Positions 26,658 to 35,842 of a DNA stretch of 64,000 nt are shown here, piece by piece. The translations under genes were made by a program, and so were the position numbers. Positions within the stretch are counted from its first letter, which is position 1. Each line of letters starts with the position of its first letter. The stretch is from [Clostridium] clostridioforme AGR2157 (GTDB taxonomy: Bacteria; Bacillota; Clostridia; Lachnospirales; Lachnospiraceae): assembly GCF_000424325.1 (NCBI RefSeq), contig NZ_AUJR01000011.1, positions 45,195 to 109,194 on the forward strand. The letters run 5' to 3'. Below the pieces are notes generated by a model that was not told where the DNA came from, made no database searches, and saw nothing but the letters and a program-made list of their open reading frames with translations.

Positions 26658-28295
26658 ATGAGGACAATATACCTGAATGGAGCCGTATACACAGGGGAGC
26701 TTCCCCTGTGCCAGGCCTTTGTGGTGGAGGATGGAAGGTTCGTCTGCGCAGGCACCGACGAGGACGCCCTGGCCATGAAGGAATCAGGAGATGAAGTAAA
26801 GGACTTAAAGGGAAGGTTTGTGTGCGCGGGCTTTAATGATTCCCACATGCACCTTTTGAACTATGGAAATGCCTTACGCGCAGCGGATTTGTCACAGCAC
26901 ACCCAGTCCCTGGCCGGGATGAAGGAATATATGAAGGAATTTATCCGGGAACAATCCCCAAAGCCCGGCGCCTGGGTAAGGGGCAGGGGATGGAATCACG
27001 ATTACTTTGAGGATGAAAAGCGGTTTCCCAACCGCCATGATCTGGATATGATATCTACAGATTACCCCATCTGCCTCACAAGAACCTGCGGCCATGCCTG
27101 TGTGGTGAATACCATGGCCCTTCATCTGGCAGGCATCACAGGAAACACGCCCCAGGTGGAAGGCGGGCTCTATGAGGTGGACGAAAGCGGGGAGCCCAAC
27201 GGAGTATTCCGGGAAAATGCAATGGACCTGATCTACGGATGCCTGCCTGAGCCCGCCAAAGAGGACATAAAGGAAATGATACTGGCAGCGTCCAAGGCTC
27301 TCAACCGTTATGGAGTCACTTCATCCCAGACAGACGATTTGCTGGCTTTTAACAATGTGCCCTATGAACGGGTGCTGGAAGCATACCGGGAACTGGACGC
27401 AGAGGGAAGAATGACAGTCAGGGTTTATGAACAGTCCCAGTTTACGACTCTGGATGTGCTGAAGGGATTCGTGGAAAAAGGATATAACACGGGCTGGGGA
27501 AATCATTGGTTTAAGATTGGTCCGCTTAAAATGCTGGGAGACGGTTCCCTGGGAGCCAGGAGCGCCTATCTCAGCCAGCCCTATGCAGACGATGCCTCCA
27601 CCCGGGGAATCCCCATTTTCACCAGACAGCAGTTCGAGGACATGGTGGGATATGCAAATTCCCAGGGAATGCAGGTGGCCATCCATGCCATAGGGGACGG
27701 AATTCTGGATGATATCCTGGCAGCCTACGAAAAGGCCCTTTCCCAGTGTCCCAGAAAGGACCACCGGCACGGCATTGTCCACTGCCAGATTACTAGGCCG
27801 GACCAGCTTGATAAATTTGCGAAACTGTCCCTGCACGCATACTTCCAGTCTATTTTCCTGGATTATGACATCCACATCGTGGAGGAACGAATCGGAAAGG
27901 AGAGGGCGGCGTCCAGCTATCATTTCAGGACCCTTTATGAAACCACCCATGCCTCCAACGGTTCCGACTGCCCGGTAGAGCTGCCGGATGTGATGAAGGG
28001 AATACAGTGCGCGGTCACCAGGACAACGGTGAAGGACCATGTGGGCCCATACCTTCCGGAACAGGCACTGGATATAAAGCAGGCCCTGGATTCCTTTACC
28101 GTGGAGGGCGCCCACGCATCCTTTGAGGAAGAAGTGAAGGGGCGGATTGCGCCAGGGATGCTGGCAGATTTTGTGATACTGGGGGCCAATCCCTTTGAGA
28201 CCTTTCCTGAGGAGCTGGCCGGCATTCCGGTGGAAGCCACTTACGTGGCCGGCGTATGCCGGTACAGCAGGGAGGCGGAAGGAAAACAGCAGTAG
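26658..28295 (+). CDS. YtcJ-like metal-dependent amidohydrolase
   Basis: 545-residue amidohydrolase-3 family protein. The N-terminal beta-sandwich is followed by the metal motif FNDSHMHL (H63, H65), a long TIM-barrel with HAIGDG and SNGSDCPVE toward the end, then the returning sandwich strand with GMLADFVIL. Characterised relatives hydrolyse N-acyl amino acids, amides or exoenzyme-type substrates. Because it shares the lysine-controlled transcript with the AGCS symporter, an N-acyl-lysine or lysine-peptide substrate is a reasonable inference, nothing more. GGAGAGG lies upstream of the chosen ATG. Confidence 0.85.
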   Translation: MRTIYLNGAVYTGELPLCQAFVVEDGRFVCAGTDEDALAMKESGDEVKDLKGRFVCAGFNDSHMHLLNYGNALRAADLSQHTQSLAGMKEYMKEFIREQSPKPGAWVRGRGWNHDYFEDEKRFPNRHDLDMISTDYPICLTRTCGHACVVNTMALHLAGITGNTPQVEGGLYEVDESGEPNGVFRENAMDLIYGCLPEPAKEDIKEMILAASKALNRYGVTSSQTDDLLAFNNVPYERVLEAYRELDAEGRMTVRVYEQSQFTTLDVLKGFVEKGYNTGWGNHWFKIGPLKMLGDGSLGARSAYLSQPYADDASTRGIPIFTRQQFEDMVGYANSQGMQVAIHAIGDGILDDILAAYEKALSQCPRKDHRHGIVHCQITRPDQLDKFAKLSLHAYFQSIFLDYDIHIVEERIGKERAASSYHFRTLYETTHASNGSDCPVELPDVMKGIQCAVTRTTVKDHVGPYLPEQALDIKQALDSFTVEGAHASFEEEVKGRIAPGMLADFVILGANPFETFPEELAGIPVEATYVAGVCRYSREAEGKQQ

Positions 28296-28350
28296 GAAAA
28301 CAGCAGCAGGAAAAACAGAAAAAGGGCTTTTATTTCCTGGTAAAATGTTA

Positions 28351-28356
28351 TATACT
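28351..28356 (+). promoter_or_regulatory. Possible -10 element of serS
   Basis: TATACT about 70 bp before serS, with only a weak T-rich -35 (TTTTAT, 28328-28333, 17-bp spacer). No T-box leader was found in this short gap. Confidence 0.4.
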
Positions 28357-28425
28357 CTTTAACAGTACAGGAATACCTGTCCAGAATTGGAAGGTATTAT
28401 ATCAAGGAAATCCAGGAGGAATACC

Positions 28426-29715
28426 ATGTTAGATTTAAGATTCGTAAGAGAGAACCCGGACATTGTAAAGCAGAACATTAAGAATAAATTTCAGGACAGC
28501 AAGCTGCCGCTGGTGGACGAAGTGATTTCACTGGACACAGAGGCAAGGGCCACACAGAAGGAAGCCGATGATTTAAGGGCCAGCCGCAATAAGCTGTCCA
28601 AGCAGATTGGCATGCTGATGGGCCAGGGGAAGAAGGATGAGGCAGAGACCGTGAAGCAGGAGGTCAACGCCAATTCCGCGCGTCTGGCGGAGCTTGAGGA
28701 AAAGGAAGGACAGCTTTCTGAGAAGATTACCAAAATCATGATGACCATTCCCAACATCATCGACCCAACCGTGCCCATCGGCAGGGACGACAGTGAGAAC
28801 GTGGAAGTGGAGCGGTTCGGTGAGCCCGTGGTGCCGGATTTTGAGATTCCTTACCACACAGATATTATGGAGCGGTTTAACGGCATTGATCTGGACGCGG
28901 CCAGAAGAGTGGCGGGAAACGGTTTCTATTACCTGATGGGCGATATTGCCAGACTTCATTCCGCAGTGATTTCCTATGCAAGGGATTTCATGATTAACCG
29001 CGGATTTACCTACTGTGTACCTCCTTTTATGATCCGCAGCAATGTGGTCACAGGCGTCATGAGCTTTGCCGAGATGGATGCCATGATGTATAAGATTGAT
29101 GGAGAGGACCTGTACCTGATTGGTACCAGCGAGCACTCCATGATTGGTAAATTCATCGACACCATCACTCCGGAGCAGCAGCTTCCCCTTACTCTGACCA
29201 GCTATTCCCCCTGCTTCCGCAAGGAGAAGGGCGCCCACGGAATCGAGGAGAGAGGCGTTTACCGTATACATCAGTTTGAGAAGCAGGAGATGATTGTGGT
29301 CTGCAAGCCTGAGGAAAGCCCCATGTGGTATGACAAGCTGTGGCAGAACACCGTGGATCTGTTCCGCTCCTTAGATGTTCCTGTCCGCACTCTGGAGTGC
29401 TGCTCCGGCGATCTGGCTGACCTTAAGGTGAAGTCAGTGGACGTGGAGGCATGGTCCCCAAGACAGAAGAAGTATTTTGAGGTGGGAAGCTGCTCCAACC
29501 TGGGAGATGCCCAGGCCCGCCGTCTGAGAATCCGCGTACAGGGAGAGGACGGAGGAAAGTATCTGGCCCACACCCTGAACAATACCGTGGTGGCGCCTCC
29601 GCGTATGCTGATTGCTTTCCTGGAGAACAACCTTCAGGCGGACGGCAGTGTGAAGATACCGGAAGTGCTGCGTCCTTACATGGGCGGCATGGAAGTGATG
29701 GTTCCCAAGAACTGA
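28426..29715 (+). CDS. serS: Seryl-tRNA synthetase
   Basis: 429 residues. The N-terminal antiparallel coiled-coil arm (about 30-100) that grips the long variable arm of tRNA-Ser is followed by the class II catalytic core with motif 2 (FRKEKGAHGIEERGVYRIHQ) and motif 3 (NNTVVAPPRMLIAFLEN). The start at 28426 has CCAGGAGG upstream and gives the conserved MLDLRFVRENPD N-terminus. A strong terminator follows. The leader is too short for a serine T-box. Confidence 0.96.
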   Translation: MLDLRFVRENPDIVKQNIKNKFQDSKLPLVDEVISLDTEARATQKEADDLRASRNKLSKQIGMLMGQGKKDEAETVKQEVNANSARLAELEEKEGQLSEKITKIMMTIPNIIDPTVPIGRDDSENVEVERFGEPVVPDFEIPYHTDIMERFNGIDLDAARRVAGNGFYYLMGDIARLHSAVISYARDFMINRGFTYCVPPFMIRSNVVTGVMSFAEMDAMMYKIDGEDLYLIGTSEHSMIGKFIDTITPEQQLPLTLTSYSPCFRKEKGAHGIEERGVYRIHQFEKQEMIVVCKPEESPMWYDKLWQNTVDLFRSLDVPVRTLECCSGDLADLKVKSVDVEAWSPRQKKYFEVGSCSNLGDAQARRLRIRVQGEDGGKYLAHTLNNTVVAPPRMLIAFLENNLQADGSVKIPEVLRPYMGGMEVMVPKN

Positions 29716-29783
29716 ACGTATGAAACAATGTATAAAATTGTATTTTAAGACATGCTCCAGGACGTAATGGAATGTTTCATGTG

Positions 29784-29817
29784 CCGGTCTGCATCTTGCG
29801 GTGCAGGCCGGTTTTTT
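29784..29817 (+). terminator. Rho-independent terminator after serS
   Basis: CCGGTCTGCA (29784-29793) pairs with TGCAGGCCGG (29802-29811) with one G-U, loop of 8, then six T. Confidence 0.9.
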
Positions 29818-29838
29818 AAAAAGAGAAAGGAGAAACCT

Positions 29839-30207
29839 ATGATTACATTTAACCATTTTAATTTTAATGTACTGGATTTGGAGAAGAGCCTTGCTTTTTA
29901 TAAAGAGGCGCTTAACCTGGAACCGGTGAGGGAGAAGAATGCTTCGGACGGCTCCTTCAAGCTGGTGTACCTGGGAGACGGAGTGACGGACTTTACCCTG
30001 GAGCTGACCTGGCTGCGGGACAGGAAGGAAGCCTATGACCTGGGAGAGTGCGAATTCCACCTGGCATTCCATGTGGATGATTTTGACGGCACCCATAAGC
30101 ACCATGAGGAGATGGGCTGCATCTGCTACGAGAATCCGGGCATGGGAATTTATTTCATCAAGGACCCGGACGGTTACTGGCTGGAAATCGTGCCTGCTGA
30201 TAAGTAG
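29839..30207 (+). CDS. VOC-family (glyoxalase I-like) protein
   Basis: 122 residues forming the two beta-alpha-beta-beta-beta modules of the vicinal-oxygen-chelate fold. Likely metal ligands are H5 (TFNHFNFNV), a Glu in the DFTLELTW strand, H in FHLAFHVDD and the Glu of DPDGYWLEIV; the last motif is typical of lactoylglutathione-lyase-like proteins. It may detoxify methylglyoxal, but VOC proteins vary widely. GAAAGGAG precedes the ATG; the gene sits just after the serS terminator, with no obvious promoter of its own. Confidence 0.85.
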   Translation: MITFNHFNFNVLDLEKSLAFYKEALNLEPVREKNASDGSFKLVYLGDGVTDFTLELTWLRDRKEAYDLGECEFHLAFHVDDFDGTHKHHEEMGCICYENPGMGIYFIKDPDGYWLEIVPADK

Positions 30208-30236
30208 GGAATATATTAGGAAAGGCAGGTGTTTTT

Positions 30237-30698
30237 TTGAAAGAACTGGGTATACTGCTCATGGGAGTGTCGCTGATTTTCTTGTTTGTGATGGTGGTGG
30301 TGCTTGTCCTCTACATCCTGGCTTACTGGATGATATTCAGAAAGGCAGGGGAAGCCGGATGGAAGGCCCTGATACCAATTTACGGCACCTATACAGAGTA
30401 TAAGCTTTTCTGGAATGACAGGATGTTTGTCCTGTGGATAATCATGGCATTGATTGCCGTGGCGTTCCGGTTCATGTCCGGTCCTGGCGCCATGGTGTCC
30501 CAACTGGCTTACTTCGGCGTTTCGGTCATGCATATTCTGATATCGGTTAAGATGTCCTATTCCTTTGGACATGGGGTTGGGTACGCGCTGGGGCTTATTT
30601 TCCTTCCCCCCATATTTTTGTTAATTCTGGCCTTTGATGACTCTGTCTACATAGGCCCGGAGGGAAAACAGGAAACAGACAGGAGAATGTATCTGTAG
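30237..30698 (+). CDS. Small membrane protein of the DUF5684 type
   Basis: 153 residues with about four hydrophobic segments. The segment AGEAGWKALIPIYGTYTEYK between helices 1 and 2 is the hallmark of DUF5684 proteins, whose function is unknown; the tail carries a short polar end (GPEGKQETDRRMYL). The start is a TTG preceded by a weak AGGCAGG site; an ATG eight codons later is an alternative. Convergent with pyrBI, separated by a bidirectional terminator. Confidence 0.7.
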   Translation: MKELGILLMGVSLIFLFVMVVVLVLYILAYWMIFRKAGEAGWKALIPIYGTYTEYKLFWNDRMFVLWIIMALIAVAFRFMSGPGAMVSQLAYFGVSVMHILISVKMSYSFGHGVGYALGLIFLPPIFLLILAFDDSVYIGPEGKQETDRRMYL

Positions 30699-30758
30699 GG
30701 CGTGGTATGGAAGGATACGGTACATGCGCCGGGGAATGGATATGGATAAAAAAATAAA

Positions 30759-30790
30759 GGGGGCTGTCGGGAAATAGACAGCCCCCTCTT
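30759..30790. terminator. Bidirectional terminator between the membrane protein gene and pyrI
   Basis: Perfect 10-bp stem GGGGGCTGTC (30759-30768) / GACAGCCCCC (30777-30786) with A-rich sequence on the left and TCTTT on the right, so it can stop transcription from both sides; it best fits pyrBI on the minus strand. Confidence 0.9.
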
Positions 30791-30822
30791 TCATGAATTT
30801 AAGGCAGCGCCCCATAATCATC

Positions 30823-31254
30823 CTATTTAAATTCGCTGTACTTCTCTTCGCAGTACTGGCAGCGGTAAACCTCTGCCTTCTCATCTGCCAGGTAGAAGAT
30901 ATGGGGAAGCTCCTGCTCAATGGATGTGATGCAGCGGGGGTTCTTGCACTGAATCACATTGGTGATTTTCTTGGGAAGCTTTAATGCGCGCTTTTCAGCA
31001 ATCTTATCCCCGCGGATAATGTTCACCGTGATGTTGTGGTCAATGTAGCCCAATACCTTTAAGTCAACCGTATCCAGTCCGCCCTCGATTTTAATGATGT
31101 CCTTGCGTCCCATCTTGTTGCTGCGGGCGTTTTTGATGATGGCTACCTGGCATTCCAGCTTGTCCAGGCCCAGGTGATAGTAGATGTCCAGGCTCTTTCC
31201 TGCCTCAATGTGGTCCAGGACAATGCCTTCTTGTAATCCGCTGATGTTTAACAT
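30823..31254 (-). CDS. pyrI: Aspartate carbamoyltransferase regulatory subunit
   Basis: 143 residues: an N-terminal allosteric nucleotide-binding domain (about 1-95) and a C-terminal zinc domain with four cysteines in CKNPRC and CQYC that contacts the catalytic chain. It lets CTP/ATP tune pyrimidine synthesis. It overlaps the end of pyrB by 7 bp. The N-terminal domain is slightly shorter than the E. coli protein (153 residues), as in other Clostridia. Confidence 0.94.
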   Translation of the reverse strand: MLNISGLQEGIVLDHIEAGKSLDIYYHLGLDKLECQVAIIKNARSNKMGRKDIIKIEGGLDTVDLKVLGYIDHNITVNIIRGDKIAEKRALKLPKKITNVIQCKNPRCITSIEQELPHIFYLADEKAEVYRCQYCEEKYSEFK

Positions 31255-32171
31255 GGTTTCTGCACCTCCAGTAATCTCATGATTAATGCCATACGCACGT
31301 ATACGCCGTACTGTGCCTGCTTGAAGTAGGCAGCCCTTGGGTCGTCATCCACTTCCACGGAGATTTCATTAACCCTGGGAAGAGGATGGAGCACATACAT
31401 GTCTTCCTTGGCAAGTTTCATTTTCTTCTTATCCAAAATATAACAGTCTTTCAAACGGATGTAATCTTCCTCGTTGAAGAAGCGTTCCTTCTGCACACGT
31501 GTCATGTAGAGAATGTCTAACTGGCCCAGAGCGTCGTCCAGGTTGCCGACTTCCTCAAAGGGAACATTATTTGCAGTGAGCACGTCGTCGCGAATGTTGT
31601 CCGGGATGCGCAGCTCAGGCGGGGATATCAGTATGAACTTGACGTTGGGGTAGCGGACCATGGCGTTGATTAAGGAATGTACGGTACGGCCGAATTTCAG
31701 GTCTCCGCAGAAGCCGACGGTCAGGTTGTCCAGACGTCCCTTCATGGAACGGATGGTCATAAGATCAGTTAAGGTCTGGGTGGGATGCTGATGGCCTCCG
31801 TCTCCGGCGTTGATGACCGGAATCTGGGCCTTCTGGGCAGCTACGAATGCAGCGCCTTCCTTTGGATGCCTCATGGCACAGATGTCAGCATAACAGGAAA
31901 TCATGCGGATGGTGTCGGCCACGCTTTCACCTTTTGCGGCAGAACTGGAATTGGCGGATGAAAAACCTAATACACTGCCGCCCAGATTCAGCATGGCAGC
32001 CTCAAAGCTTAAACGTGTCCGTGTACTTGGCTCATAGAAAAGGGTGGCCAGCTTCTTGCCGTCGCATACATGGGCGTATCCTGGAAGATTCTGTTCAATG
32101 TCCCTTGCAAGGGCCAGAAGGTCATCAATTTCTTCCACAGAGAAGTCTAAGGGATTCAATAAATGTCTCAT
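31248..32171 (-). CDS. pyrB: Aspartate carbamoyltransferase catalytic subunit
   Basis: 307 residues. It joins carbamoyl phosphate and aspartate in the first committed pyrimidine step. The carbamoyl-phosphate motif [13 protein letters not shown] (S49-T-R-T-R53) and HPTQTLTDL are present, as is [10 protein letters not shown] in the C-terminal aspartate domain. AAAGGAG precedes the ATG on the minus strand. With pyrI it forms a two-gene unit; the rest of the pyr genes are not nearby. A 6-bp-based hairpin lies in its leader. Confidence 0.96.
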   Translation of the reverse strand: MRHLLNPLDFSVEEIDDLLALARDIEQNLPGYAHVCDGKKLATLFYEPSTRTRLSFEAAMLNLGGSVLGFSSANSSSAAKGESVADTIRMISCYADICAMRHPKEGAAFVAAQKAQIPVINAGDGGHQHPTQTLTDLMTIRSMKGRLDNLTVGFCGDLKFGRTVHSLINAMVRYPNVKFILISPPELRIPDNIRDDVLTANNVPFEEVGNLDDALGQLDILYMTRVQKERFFNEEDYIRLKDCYILDKKKMKLAKEDMYVLHPLPRVNEISVEVDDDPRAAYFKQAQYGVYVRMALIMRLLEVQKPC

Positions 32172-32233
32172 GGGAGTCTCCTTTGCGCATTATATTGTAA
32201 AATATTGAATTTGGGAAATAGTTCACACTCTAC

Positions 32234-32313
32234 CAGTGCGATAGCCGGACCAGCCAGATATGGCACTGATTTGTGCCTCGTCATATTCTTACATAGAATG
32301 CGGTATAAGTCAA
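32234..32313 (-). promoter_or_regulatory. pyrB promoter candidate and leader hairpin
   Basis: Reading the minus strand, TTGACT (32313-32308) and TAAGAA (32291-32286) are 16 bp apart. About 20 bp further, CAGTGC (32268-32263) can pair with GCACTG (32239-32234), enclosing a short inner stem. No T-run follows, so it is not a plain terminator. No PyrR-binding consensus was recognised. Confidence 0.4.
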
Positions 32314-32349
32314 GTAAAAATTACAGGCTTTTAAGAAAATGATTGCTTT

Positions 32350-33867
32350 TTATTTGCCGGGTCTTCCAAGGACCTGTGCAATGTAGGCGCTGGGAGTCAT
32401 GCCTGTTTTTTTCTTGAACAGCTGGGAAAAATACTGGGGGTTATTTCCCAGTCCCACTTCCTGGGCCACGTCCTGTATCTTATCCAGACCCTTGGAGGCC
32501 AGCAGCTCCTTGGCTGTTTTAATCCGCATGTCCGCCAGGTAGGTGGAAAATTTGGTACCGGTCTCCTTCAGGAATTTTTTGCTGACATAGTCCACATTCA
32601 TGAAGAGATAGTTTTTTGAAATATATTTAAGGGTCAGGTTGTCATCCTGCAGGTTCTGGCTCACATAGTCAAATATCTGCCGGGTCATGGTGCTTACGGT
32701 CTGCCCGCTGTCAGGCTCCCTCAGTATGTCCTCCACCCGTTCAATGGCAAGGTTTTTTAAGTCCGTTAAGCTCTGTTCATTTTCAATCCGGACCAGGAGT
32801 TCGGTCAGCCAGGCGGAGGAGAGGGAGGGACTGTTCAGGGTGAGCTTCATGAACAGGTTGCTGGCAATCTGTTTTAAAAAGGTGATGTCATTTATATCCT
32901 TTATGAGATCGGTCAGCTTCTGCACGGAATCCGGCTGCCGGTCCAGGATAGACTGGCACAGCTGCTCCAATTCATTGATATGGGTGTTGTAATTGCAGGT
33001 GTAGAGCAGATGAAAATTATTGATATAATAAATCATCCCATAACGCCTTATTTTCTTGAGAACCACAACCAGAAGCTGTTCCAGGTTGGAATACAGTGTG
33101 GATTCGGTTTCCAGGGTTACGGCCTGGCCCGGATAGTGCCTCTGGCAGATGAAACGCTCCAGATCCTGGTAGTTTGCGGCAAAGTCCTTAAAGAACAGAA
33201 GCAGTGTGTTATTGACGTATACGCCGTGGATGATGACGGAGGAAATATTTTCGCTGCAATACAGCCTTAAATCATCCAGAAACTCCTCCAGGTGCTCAAA
33301 GGGCAGAAAATACACATAGAACAGCCTGCAGACCGTGAATTTAAAGTCGATATAGGACTCATAGGAACGGATGATGTCCGGAAAATCTCGGTTCTGGCAT
33401 ATGCTGTCATTGATGATGCTGAAAATGACATTGTGATTCATGCTGTTGATTGCCATGAAGCGGTCGGATACAATCCGTTCCATGAGTTTCTGCTGGTAGC
33501 AGTCCTTCTTGCACTGCTCGATACAGTCAATGATCTGCAGTTCATTACAGGGCTTTAGAAGATAGTATTTAACCCCGTTTTTCATGGCTTCCTTGGCATA
33601 CTCAAATTCCCCGTAGCCGGAGAGGATGATGAACTGTACGTTCAGGTCCGTGCCGGAAATCCTGCGAATCAGTTCCAGGCCGTCCATGCCGGGCATCCGG
33701 ATATCGGTCAGCACGATATCCGGCGTCTCGTCCATTATCATGTCATATGTTTCCATTCCGTTTTTGCACAGGCCCACCACCTCGATGTCGTATTCCTTCC
33801 AATTGATGATGGTGGATATGGTTTCGCGGATGATGCGTTCATCGTCCGCAATGATTAATTTAAGCAT
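32350..33867 (-). CDS. AraC-type response regulator (YesN family)
   Basis: 505 residues. The N-terminal receiver domain holds the acidic pair D8-D9 and the phospho-acceptor D55 in TDIRMPGMDG; a middle region of about 260 residues has no clear domain; the C-terminal 100 residues form the double helix-turn-helix of AraC proteins (NPQYFSQLFKKKTGMTPSAY). I chose the ATG at 33867, with GAGGA 8 bp upstream; it overlaps the kinase gene by 8 bp. Together they probably activate the divergent sugar-uptake operon. Confidence 0.93.
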   Translation of the reverse strand: MLKLIIADDERIIRETISTIINWKEYDIEVVGLCKNGMETYDMIMDETPDIVLTDIRMPGMDGLELIRRISGTDLNVQFIILSGYGEFEYAKEAMKNGVKYYLLKPCNELQIIDCIEQCKKDCYQQKLMERIVSDRFMAINSMNHNVIFSIINDSICQNRDFPDIIRSYESYIDFKFTVCRLFYVYFLPFEHLEEFLDDLRLYCSENISSVIIHGVYVNNTLLLFFKDFAANYQDLERFICQRHYPGQAVTLETESTLYSNLEQLLVVVLKKIRRYGMIYYINNFHLLYTCNYNTHINELEQLCQSILDRQPDSVQKLTDLIKDINDITFLKQIASNLFMKLTLNSPSLSSAWLTELLVRIENEQSLTDLKNLAIERVEDILREPDSGQTVSTMTRQIFDYVSQNLQDDNLTLKYISKNYLFMNVDYVSKKFLKETGTKFSTYLADMRIKTAKELLASKGLDKIQDVAQEVGLGNNPQYFSQLFKKKTGMTPSAYIAQVLGRPGK

Positions 33868-35632
33868 AGTCATCTTCCTCTGTTTTGTATGGTATAGTGA
33901 TGATTGCAATGGCTTTCTCATCCTTGTTCTTAAAGGACAGTCCATAGGCTTCCCCAAAAAGCATCTGGATGCGCTGGTGGATATTGACCAGGCCGATGCC
34001 AAAGCCGTGGGCATTCTTGGTGCCGTCCTGAAGCTTTTCAAGAAGGCCGTCCTCGAATACAGAGCCTTCATTTGACACCTCCACTATCAGCAGGTCCCCT
34101 TCCTTCATGGTCCGTATGCTGATTTCACAAGTATCCATCATTTCCTCCATGCCGTAGCGTATGGCATTTTCCAGAAGGGGCTGGATGGTAAGGGGCAGGA
34201 TAAGGGCTTTGCCCAGCTCTTTAGGACACTCCACATGGAACAGAAGCCGGTCCTCAAAGCGTATTTTCTGAATGGTCATGTAGCTTCCGGCCAGGCCAAT
34301 CTCGTAATCCAGGGCCACAAGAGGCTTTTTGTTGCTGAGGGTAGCCCGAAGCAGGGTTCCCAGGGATTCCACCATGGAGGAAATCTGCTGGTCCTTTAAG
34401 GCCTTGGCCCGCCAGTTGATGGTTTCCAGGGTATTGTATAAAAAATGTGGATTGATTTGGGATTCCAGCGCCTTAAGCTTTGCGTCGCGGCTTAAAATCT
34501 GATTCACATAATTGTTCCGGACCAGGTACTGGATACGGCCGGCCATGGTGTCAAAATGCTGGTGCAGCCTGCTGATTTCATCGGTCCGTTTACTGTAGTC
34601 CACCTCCACCTCAGGCATCTTAAGCTCCGTGCTGCTGAAAAACTCCATCTTCTGTATTAAAAGGTCGAAGTCCTTTAAAATGTAGCGGGTCAGGCGCCTG
34701 GAACATGCCAGGGCAGCGATGAAGCCCACAATGAGCATGGCCAGGATAAGTCGGTAGGCCATGCCTGTGGAATTGGCAATCTGGTCATAGGGGACCAGGT
34801 TTATGTAGGTCCAGTTGTAATAGGGAATGGTGTTTTTAACTGCAAAATAGCTGTGTCCGTTCTGGTGTACGATGCTGTAGGGCTGGCCGGTCTGTTTCAT
34901 GAAACCATTGGCGGTTTCCGGGTCAATCCCGTCAGAGGTGTATATGAGCTGGTCCCCGTCAAAGAGAATATAGCCGGAGTCGCCGTAGGTGGTTACCGCG
35001 CGGTTGGCATCCCTTACAATCCGGTCCAGATCCACAAAGACCAGCAGGTCGCCCAGATGGTCCAGCTCCAGGTTGTATACCTTCCTGACGCTACGGCTGA
35101 GTATATACAGACCATGGTCATAGTCAATGGTCCAGGTAATGGCTCCTTCCCGCTCCCTGGCCTTGTCCACCGCGTCCTGTACCGTGTCCGTATCCGCATT
35201 GTTGATGACCACGAAATTAGTCAGGTTTTGGAAATAGCGGTTATTTAACGCAATAGCGGATACGCCGTTATTTTTGTAGGCCTGCTGGTAATTGTTGATG
35301 GCTGCGCTGATTCGGGGGGTGTTGCCGGACCATATAAGAGGATCCTCCGTATTGTCAATGCGGTTTAAGGAATCCTGAATCACGGAGGAGGAGATGATGA
35401 CAGAGGAAAGGGTCTCGATGCTTTTTAAGTTGCCGGAAATGGTCCCGGAGGAAAAGGACAGATTTCCGGCAATGGCCTTGTAGAGCTGTTCATTGTATGC
35501 GTTGGAGGAAATACGCAGCCCCATGAGCGCTATGAGAAGAATCAGCACCACATTGGACAATACAACGGCCAGCAGTTTATTTTTCATGGAGAGATTTTCA
35601 AAATCACGTTTTATCCGTTTCAGGTAACTCAT
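33860..35632 (-). CDS. Membrane sensor histidine kinase (YesM family)
   Basis: 590 residues: membrane helix near 20-42, a large extracellular sensing domain to about 290, second helix near 293-315, HAMP linker, then the His_kinase domain with the phospho-acceptor H396 in INPHFLYNTLE and an ATP-binding end with NAIRYGM and GIGLVNIHQR. This layout is typical of YesM/LytS-like kinases that detect extracellular carbohydrates or binding proteins. It is transcribed divergently from the ABC transporter operon, its likely target. Confidence 0.93.
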   Translation of the reverse strand: MSYLKRIKRDFENLSMKNKLLAVVLSNVVLILLIALMGLRISSNAYNEQLYKAIAGNLSFSSGTISGNLKSIETLSSVIISSSVIQDSLNRIDNTEDPLIWSGNTPRISAAINNYQQAYKNNGVSAIALNNRYFQNLTNFVVINNADTDTVQDAVDKAREREGAITWTIDYDHGLYILSRSVRKVYNLELDHLGDLLVFVDLDRIVRDANRAVTTYGDSGYILFDGDQLIYTSDGIDPETANGFMKQTGQPYSIVHQNGHSYFAVKNTIPYYNWTYINLVPYDQIANSTGMAYRLILAMLIVGFIAALACSRRLTRYILKDFDLLIQKMEFFSSTELKMPEVEVDYSKRTDEISRLHQHFDTMAGRIQYLVRNNYVNQILSRDAKLKALESQINPHFLYNTLETINWRAKALKDQQISSMVESLGTLLRATLSNKKPLVALDYEIGLAGSYMTIQKIRFEDRLLFHVECPKELGKALILPLTIQPLLENAIRYGMEEMMDTCEISIRTMKEGDLLIVEVSNEGSVFEDGLLEKLQDGTKNAHGFGIGLVNIHQRIQMLFGEAYGLSFKNKDEKAIAIITIPYKTEEDDYA

Positions 35633-35673
35633 AAGTTACTCCTGTTTTCAGTGGGAATTTCCTGTCTTAGTTT

Positions 35674-35702
35674 AATATATACCATATCTTTCAACAGGAC
35701 AA
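35674..35702 (-). promoter_or_regulatory. Promoter of the yesMN-type pair
   Basis: On the minus strand TTGTCC (35702-35697) and TATATT (35679-35674) are separated by 17 bp, about 40 bp before the kinase start. Confidence 0.6.
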
Positions 35703-35794
35703 GGGAAAGTTGCATCCGCATAAACTGTATGAAAAAGTCGGAAAAATAACCATGGACATCGGTTTTATTGATTGGTTTGAAAGCAAAAAGCAGG

Positions 35795-35800
35795 TATAAT
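35795..35800 (+). promoter_or_regulatory. -10 box of the ABC sugar-uptake operon
   Basis: Perfect TATAAT 42 bp before the binding-protein gene with no good -35 at the right spacing (TGGTTT at best), as expected for a promoter that needs an activator such as the adjacent YesN-type regulator. Confidence 0.6.
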
Positions 35801-35842
35801 CAATTCATCAAAAGCAACTTAAGAACGAGGGAGGTTTTAATC

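Noticed and set aside
27321..28115. 264-codon minus-strand frame opposite the YtcJ-like gene
   Set aside because: No motif, no ribosome site; the plus-strand gene is unambiguous.
28296..28425. Serine T-box leader before serS
   Set aside because: The gap is only 130 bp and lacks the T-box sequence and specifier stem.
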